The notes beneath the pieces are model-generated. The model ran no database searches. It saw only the letters and a list, made by a program, of their open reading frames with translations, and was not told where the DNA came from. A stretch of 64,000 bases of DNA from an uncultured Oscillospiraceae bacterium (GTDB taxonomy: Bacteria; Bacillota; Clostridia; Oscillospirales; Acutalibacteraceae): NCBI GenBank assembly GCA_900539845.1, contig UQDP01000004.1, forward strand, positions 62,001 through 126,000, in the 5' to 3' direction. Positions 61,004 to 64,000 of the stretch are shown in pieces; the first letter of the stretch is position 1; each line of letters begins with the position of its first letter. Both the position numbers and the translations under genes were made by a program.

Positions 61004-62203
61004 TCAGTCTTTATCCATAAGAGCGGCTATACCGGGAAGTTCCTTGCCCTCAAGGAATTCAAGCGAAGCGCCGCCGCCTGTTGAGATATGGCTCATCTTA
61101 TCGCTGAAGCCCAGCTTTGTAACAGCAGCAACAGAATCGCCGCCGCCCACGATGGAGATCGCGCCGGAATCCGCAACAGCCTTTGCGACCGCAATAGTGC
61201 CCTGCGCAAAGTTATCCCACTCGGAAACGCCCATAGGCCCGTTCCAGATGACAGTGCCTGCGCCCTTGATGGCGTCCGCAAACATAGCCTGTGTTTTCGG
61301 ACCGATGTCCAGACCCATCCAGCCGTCAGGTATCTCATCGCTGTTTACGACCATGGCTTCGGTGTTTTCATCATATTCCTTGCCGACCTTGTTATCAACG
61401 GGAATAAGGAATTTAACGCCTTTCGCCTCCGCGTCCTTCATCATCTTGCCGGCATTTTCGACCTGCTCCTCTTCCAGAAGCGAAGTACCGATATGATGAC
61501 CGAGGGATTTCATAAATGTGTATGCCATACCGCCGCCGATGATAAGCGTATCGCACTTGTCAAGCAGATTTGTGATTACGCCGATCTTATCTGAAACCTT
61601 GGCGCCGCCGAGAATGGCAACGAGCGGTCTTTTCGGATCCGAAAGAGCGCCGCCCATAAAGGTGATTTCTTTCTGAATGAGATAGCCGCAAACGGCAGGA
61701 AGATAGGAAGCAACGCCCGTTGTGGAGCAATGCGCCCTGTGCGCCGTGCCGAAAGCGTCATTAACAAAAATTTCGGCAAGTGAAGCGAGTTCTTTTGAGA
61801 AGTTTTCTTCGTTCTTTGTTTCTTCTTTTCTGAAACGAACGTTTTCAAGCAGCATGACATCGCCGTCATTCAGAGCCTCTGCCATAGCCTTTGCGTTTTC
61901 GCCTACAACATTTTCATCCTCAGCAAGCTTGACCTCTTTGCCGAGATACTCTGAAAGTCTTGCAGCTACGGGAGCGAGGCTGAATTCAGGCTTGTATTCA
62001 CCCTTGGGTCTGCCCAGGTGAGAGCAGAGAATAACCTTCGCGCCGTTTTCAATAAGATATTTGATTGTGGGCAGAGCTGCTACGATTCTTTTATCGTTTG
62101 TAATTTCTCCGTCCTTGAGGGGAACATTGAAATCGCAGCGAACAAGCACTTTTTTGCCGGATACTTCGATATCCTCAATCGTCTTTTTGTTTAATGCGTT
62201 CAT
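61004..62203 (-). CDS. pgk: Phosphoglycerate kinase
   Basis: 399 residues from ATG 62203 (GGAGAGG upstream; the frame extends nine codons further through the leader). Signature [14 protein letters not shown], substrate site [10 protein letters not shown], hinge [21 protein letters not shown] stretch in [14 protein letters not shown], and the nucleotide region [11 protein letters not shown] and [11 protein letters not shown]. Makes ATP from 1,3-bisphosphoglycerate. First gene of pgk-tpiA-(gpmI). Confidence 0.97.
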   Translation of the reverse strand: MNALNKKTIEDIEVSGKKVLVRCDFNVPLKDGEITNDKRIVAALPTIKYLIENGAKVILCSHLGRPKGEYKPEFSLAPVAARLSEYLGKEVKLAEDENVVGENAKAMAEALNDGDVMLLENVRFRKEETKNEENFSKELASLAEIFVNDAFGTAHRAHCSTTGVASYLPAVCGYLIQKEITFMGGALSDPKRPLVAILGGAKVSDKIGVITNLLDKCDTLIIGGGMAYTFMKSLGHHIGTSLLEEEQVENAGKMMKDAEAKGVKFLIPVDNKVGKEYDENTEAMVVNSDEIPDGWMGLDIGPKTQAMFADAIKGAGTVIWNGPMGVSEWDNFAQGTIAVAKAVADSGAISIVGGGDSVAAVTKLGFSDKMSHISTGGGASLEFLEGKELPGIAALMDKD

Positions 62204-62257
62204 TTTTATTACCTCTCCGTAATGAATCATTTTTTATTTTATATTTTTTACGCAATT

Positions 62258-62286
62258 ATTATAGAGTATATGCCGAGCAAAATCAA
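62258..62286 (-). promoter_or_regulatory. Promoter of pgk-tpiA
   Basis: Minus strand TTGATT (62286-62281), 17 bases, TATAAT (62263-62258). Leader of about 48 bases. Confidence 0.8.
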
Positions 62287-62388
62287 TACATATTTTTCCA
62301 CGAAGTTTGAACCTTTATTCGTCAATTTTTTGTCAATGTCAATGAATTTTAGCTGTTTTTCCGCCTGTTTTTGATTGTAAACCGGCAT

Positions 62389-63351
62389 TCAGCCTTGGAG
62401 CATGAATTCTTTCAGCGCCATTTCCCTCTCAGGAGCCAGCCACAACTTGATATAAGCTGCTGCAAAAGCGTATTCCTCCAGCGGTATGACACCCAGTTCT
62501 TCAAATGCACACGAGCTTTCATATTGCGCGCCCGGCAGGCTATTTACCGCGAACACGGGAATGTTTCTGCCTTTAGCGTCAACGCAAAAAGCGCGGAAAT
62601 CTGGGTTCTTCGTATCAAGCGTGCCGGAATGATAGGGTCTTAAAATAACAGCCTTCGTGTTTTCGGGGCAAAATGCGTAGCTGCCGCCGGGAACAGCACA
62701 TACGGTATGAATATCCGAACGGTCCGAAAAAAAGAGTTCAAAAGGCAGCCCAACGGTTTGTTTGACAGAAAACCGATCGTTAAGAACAAGCTTTTCCCCG
62801 TCATATTCCGCAGCGCATCTGCCGTCTATGTCATACAGCGCGTCATCTGCCTCCCGGTGAAGCGTTAATCCATCCGCAGGCAGAATTTTCGCGTGATCAT
62901 CCGTATTCTTATAAGCGGCAAAAACGCCGCGCATATCTGCATTTTTAAGAAATTCAACGGCGGCGCAGAAATTCTCAAACCCGTTAGACAGCTCACTGTC
63001 AAGCGGCTTGCCGGCTGAAACGAACACAGCGCAGCAGTCTTTTCCGGCAAGGGCATACGAAAGCGCCGCTGCGGAATACTGCAAAGTGTCTGTTCCATGG
63101 CACACTATGATTTTATTATATCCGCGGCAGACAGAATCGTTTACGCATTTCACCAGTGCGTTTAAATGTTTTCCGCTCAGGTTTTCGCTTAGAATCGTGT
63201 AAGGCGAAAGACTGTTGAACGCAATATCAAAACCGTGCCTGTTACGGTAAAATCCGGCAAGGCTTTCCAGCGGAGAAACATTCGGGGAGATCACCCCGTT
63301 CTTTTCCGAACTGCTTATGGTGCCGCCTGTTAAAATCACAAGAATTTTCAT
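62389..63351 (-). CDS. L-asparaginase (type I-like)
   Basis: 320 residues. MKILVILTGGTISSSEKNG with the first catalytic Thr in TGGTI, and IIVCHGTDTLQYSAAAL with the second Thr and Asp (near 83-87). No signal peptide, so cytoplasmic, as in AnsA. The rest is more divergent than usual, so a glutaminase or a related amidase is possible. ATG 63351 has GGAG upstream. Confidence 0.85.
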   Translation of the reverse strand: MKILVILTGGTISSSEKNGVISPNVSPLESLAGFYRNRHGFDIAFNSLSPYTILSENLSGKHLNALVKCVNDSVCRGYNKIIVCHGTDTLQYSAAALSYALAGKDCCAVFVSAGKPLDSELSNGFENFCAAVEFLKNADMRGVFAAYKNTDDHAKILPADGLTLHREADDALYDIDGRCAAEYDGEKLVLNDRFSVKQTVGLPFELFFSDRSDIHTVCAVPGGSYAFCPENTKAVILRPYHSGTLDTKNPDFRAFCVDAKGRNIPVFAVNSLPGAQYESSCAFEELGVIPLEEYAFAAAYIKLWLAPEREMALKEFMLQG

Positions 63352-63403
63352 AATCTCACTCCGTAAACAAAAGCGAATATTTTAGTATTCCGCCATATAT
63401 ACG

Positions 63404-63433
63404 AAAAAACCGCCAAAACCGAAGTTTTGGCGG
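63404..63433 (-). terminator. Terminator of the tRNA-Met/tRNA-Glu transcript
   Basis: Minus strand CCGCCAAAAC-TTCG-GTTTTGGCGG with TTTTTTCG tail. Confidence 0.9.
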
Positions 63434-63435
63434 AA

Positions 63436-63510
63436 TGGTGACCCGGACGGGAATTGAACCCGTGTTACCGCCGTGAAAGGGCGGTGTCTTAACCTCTTGA
63501 CCACCGGGCC
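63436..63510 (-). tRNA. tRNA-Glu(TTC)
   Basis: 75 nt with CCA. Anticodon stem CCGCC/GGCGG, loop CTTTCAC giving TTC. T-loop TTCAATT. Second gene after tRNA-Met, two bases apart. Confidence 0.93.
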
Positions 63511-63512
63511 GT

Positions 63513-63589
63513 TGGTGGCTTTAACTGGATTCGAACCAGTGACACTGCGGGTATGAACCGCATGCTCTAGCCAACTGAGCTATAAAGCC
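63513..63589 (-). tRNA. tRNA-Met(CAT), elongator type
   Basis: 77 nt with CCA. Acceptor GGCTTTA/TAAAGCC fully paired, so not the initiator. Loop TTCATAC gives CAT; the GCGG TTCATAC CCGC arm resembles elongator Met. A lysidine-modified tRNA-Ile2 is less likely but not excluded. Confidence 0.85.
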
Positions 63590-63620
63590 GTATCGCAAAA
63601 GCTGTTTTCAAGCAAGGTAG

Positions 63621-63649
63621 ATTATATTATATTAGTATCGGTTTGTCAA
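63621..63649 (-). promoter_or_regulatory. Consensus promoter of the tRNA pair
   Basis: Minus strand TTGACA (63649-63644), 17 bases, TATAAT (63626-63621): perfect match to consensus. Confidence 0.9.
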
Positions 63650-63685
63650 CACTTTTTTTTAAATGAAAGAAAATAGTACAAATGT

Positions 63686-63714
63686 TTGACATTTGAGATT
63701 GAATGTGTTATAAT
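63686..63714 (+). promoter_or_regulatory. Consensus promoter of lexA
   Basis: TTGACA (63686-63691), 17 bases, TATAAT (63709-63714). CAAATG and CATTTG (63680-63696) form a small inverted repeat over the -35 box; a classic Gram-positive SOS box was not seen. Confidence 0.85.
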
Positions 63715-63789
63715 AGCACCACAGTAAAGTTTATGGCTTTTCAGCCGCATTATCCAAATGACTTCAATTTAATTATCGGCGGTGAGAAT

Positions 63790-64000
63790 ATGAAAGAACT
63801 CAACAAAACCCAGAAAGCTGTTCTGGAATTTATCAGGGAAATCATCAATGAAAGGGGCATGGCTCCGTCCGTGCGCGAAATAGGCGACGCTGTAGGTCTG
63901 CGCTCCACTTCAACGGTGCAATACAATCTGAACGCACTCGAAAAAGCGGGATATATAATACGCGAGCCCAACCTTAAGCGTACGATACGCCTTACCGACG
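63790..64000 (+). CDS. lexA: LexA repressor, N-terminal part (runs off the window)
   Basis: 70 codons visible from ATG 63790. KELNKTQKAVLEFIREIINE, GMAPSVREIGDAVGLRSTST and VQYNLNALEKAGYIIREPNL match the LexA winged helix-turn-helix through its wing. The self-cleaving C-terminal domain is outside the window. SOS response master repressor. Confidence 0.93.
   Translation, partial: MKELNKTQKAVLEFIREIINERGMAPSVREIGDAVGLRSTSTVQYNLNALEKAGYIIREPNLKRTIRLTD

Overview
The window looks like a chromosomal segment of an anaerobic, butyrate-forming gut Firmicute (Clostridia, probably Oscillospirales). The evidence is a complete thl-crt-hbd-bcd-etfB-etfA cluster, Gram-positive style AGGAGG ribosome sites, frequent TTG/GTG starts, a BceRSAB-type module and a LexA N-terminus. 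The species cannot be told from sequence reading alone.

Left chromosomal part (1-19310): ilvE; ylmH; the butyrate operon on the minus strand with a perfect -35 promoter and its own terminator; a membrane-anchored protein; a ClC chloride transporter; a TetR regulator; a TM2-type membrane protein; a tetR-ilvB-ilvN cluster; tRNA-Ala(GGC); and hisH-hisF with an acetyltransferase. Together these cover acetyl-CoA to butyryl-CoA conversion, branched-chain amino acid synthesis and the IGP synthase step of histidine synthesis.

Integrated element (about 19343-42078, 22.7 kb): it splits a tRNA-Ser(CGA) gene in the anticodon loop. The 5' half lies at 19311-19351 and the matching 3' half at 42070-42126; the acceptor stems of the two halves pair with each other. 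A complete second tRNA-Ser(CGA) lies just inside the left end and could replace the broken gene. The backbone holds a tyrosine integrase, a ParB-like protein, two MobC/ribbon-helix-helix-like proteins, a RepA-like ATPase, a zinc-ribbon protein, HTH proteins and an 8-copy iteron-like array. No relaxase or conjugation genes were seen. The cargo is visibly more AT-rich. It comprises a five-gene operon (26582-36870) of a DruA/DUF4338 protein, a P-loop ATPase, an unrecognised protein, a 1516-residue protein with a PD-(D/E)XK-like segment and a C-terminal FtsK/SpoIIIE motor, and an SfsA-like putative nuclease. The rest of the cargo is a DUF234-type ATPase between two tnpV copies (one broken), a split-kinase hipBST toxin-antitoxin system with three operators, and two small genes. 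The five-gene operon is the best candidate for an undescribed defence system: it does not match Druantia types I-III as I know them, and its middle three genes are arranged like a phosphorothioation-dependent DptFGH restriction set without the modification genes.

Right chromosomal part (42127-64000): tRNA 3'-end relics and stacked terminators; a BceRSAB-like two-component/ABC module; HAD phosphatases; a DUF4367-like and a secreted small protein; two paralogous ribbon-helix-helix proteins around a SLOG/DprA-like protein and a 276-bp MITE-like repeat; a marR-ABC-ABC exporter operon; LysR and XRE regulators; the glycolytic genes pgk-tpiA-gpmI; an asparaginase; tRNA-Glu and tRNA-Met; and the start of lexA. 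All family calls come from reading motifs in the translated sequence; no database search was run.
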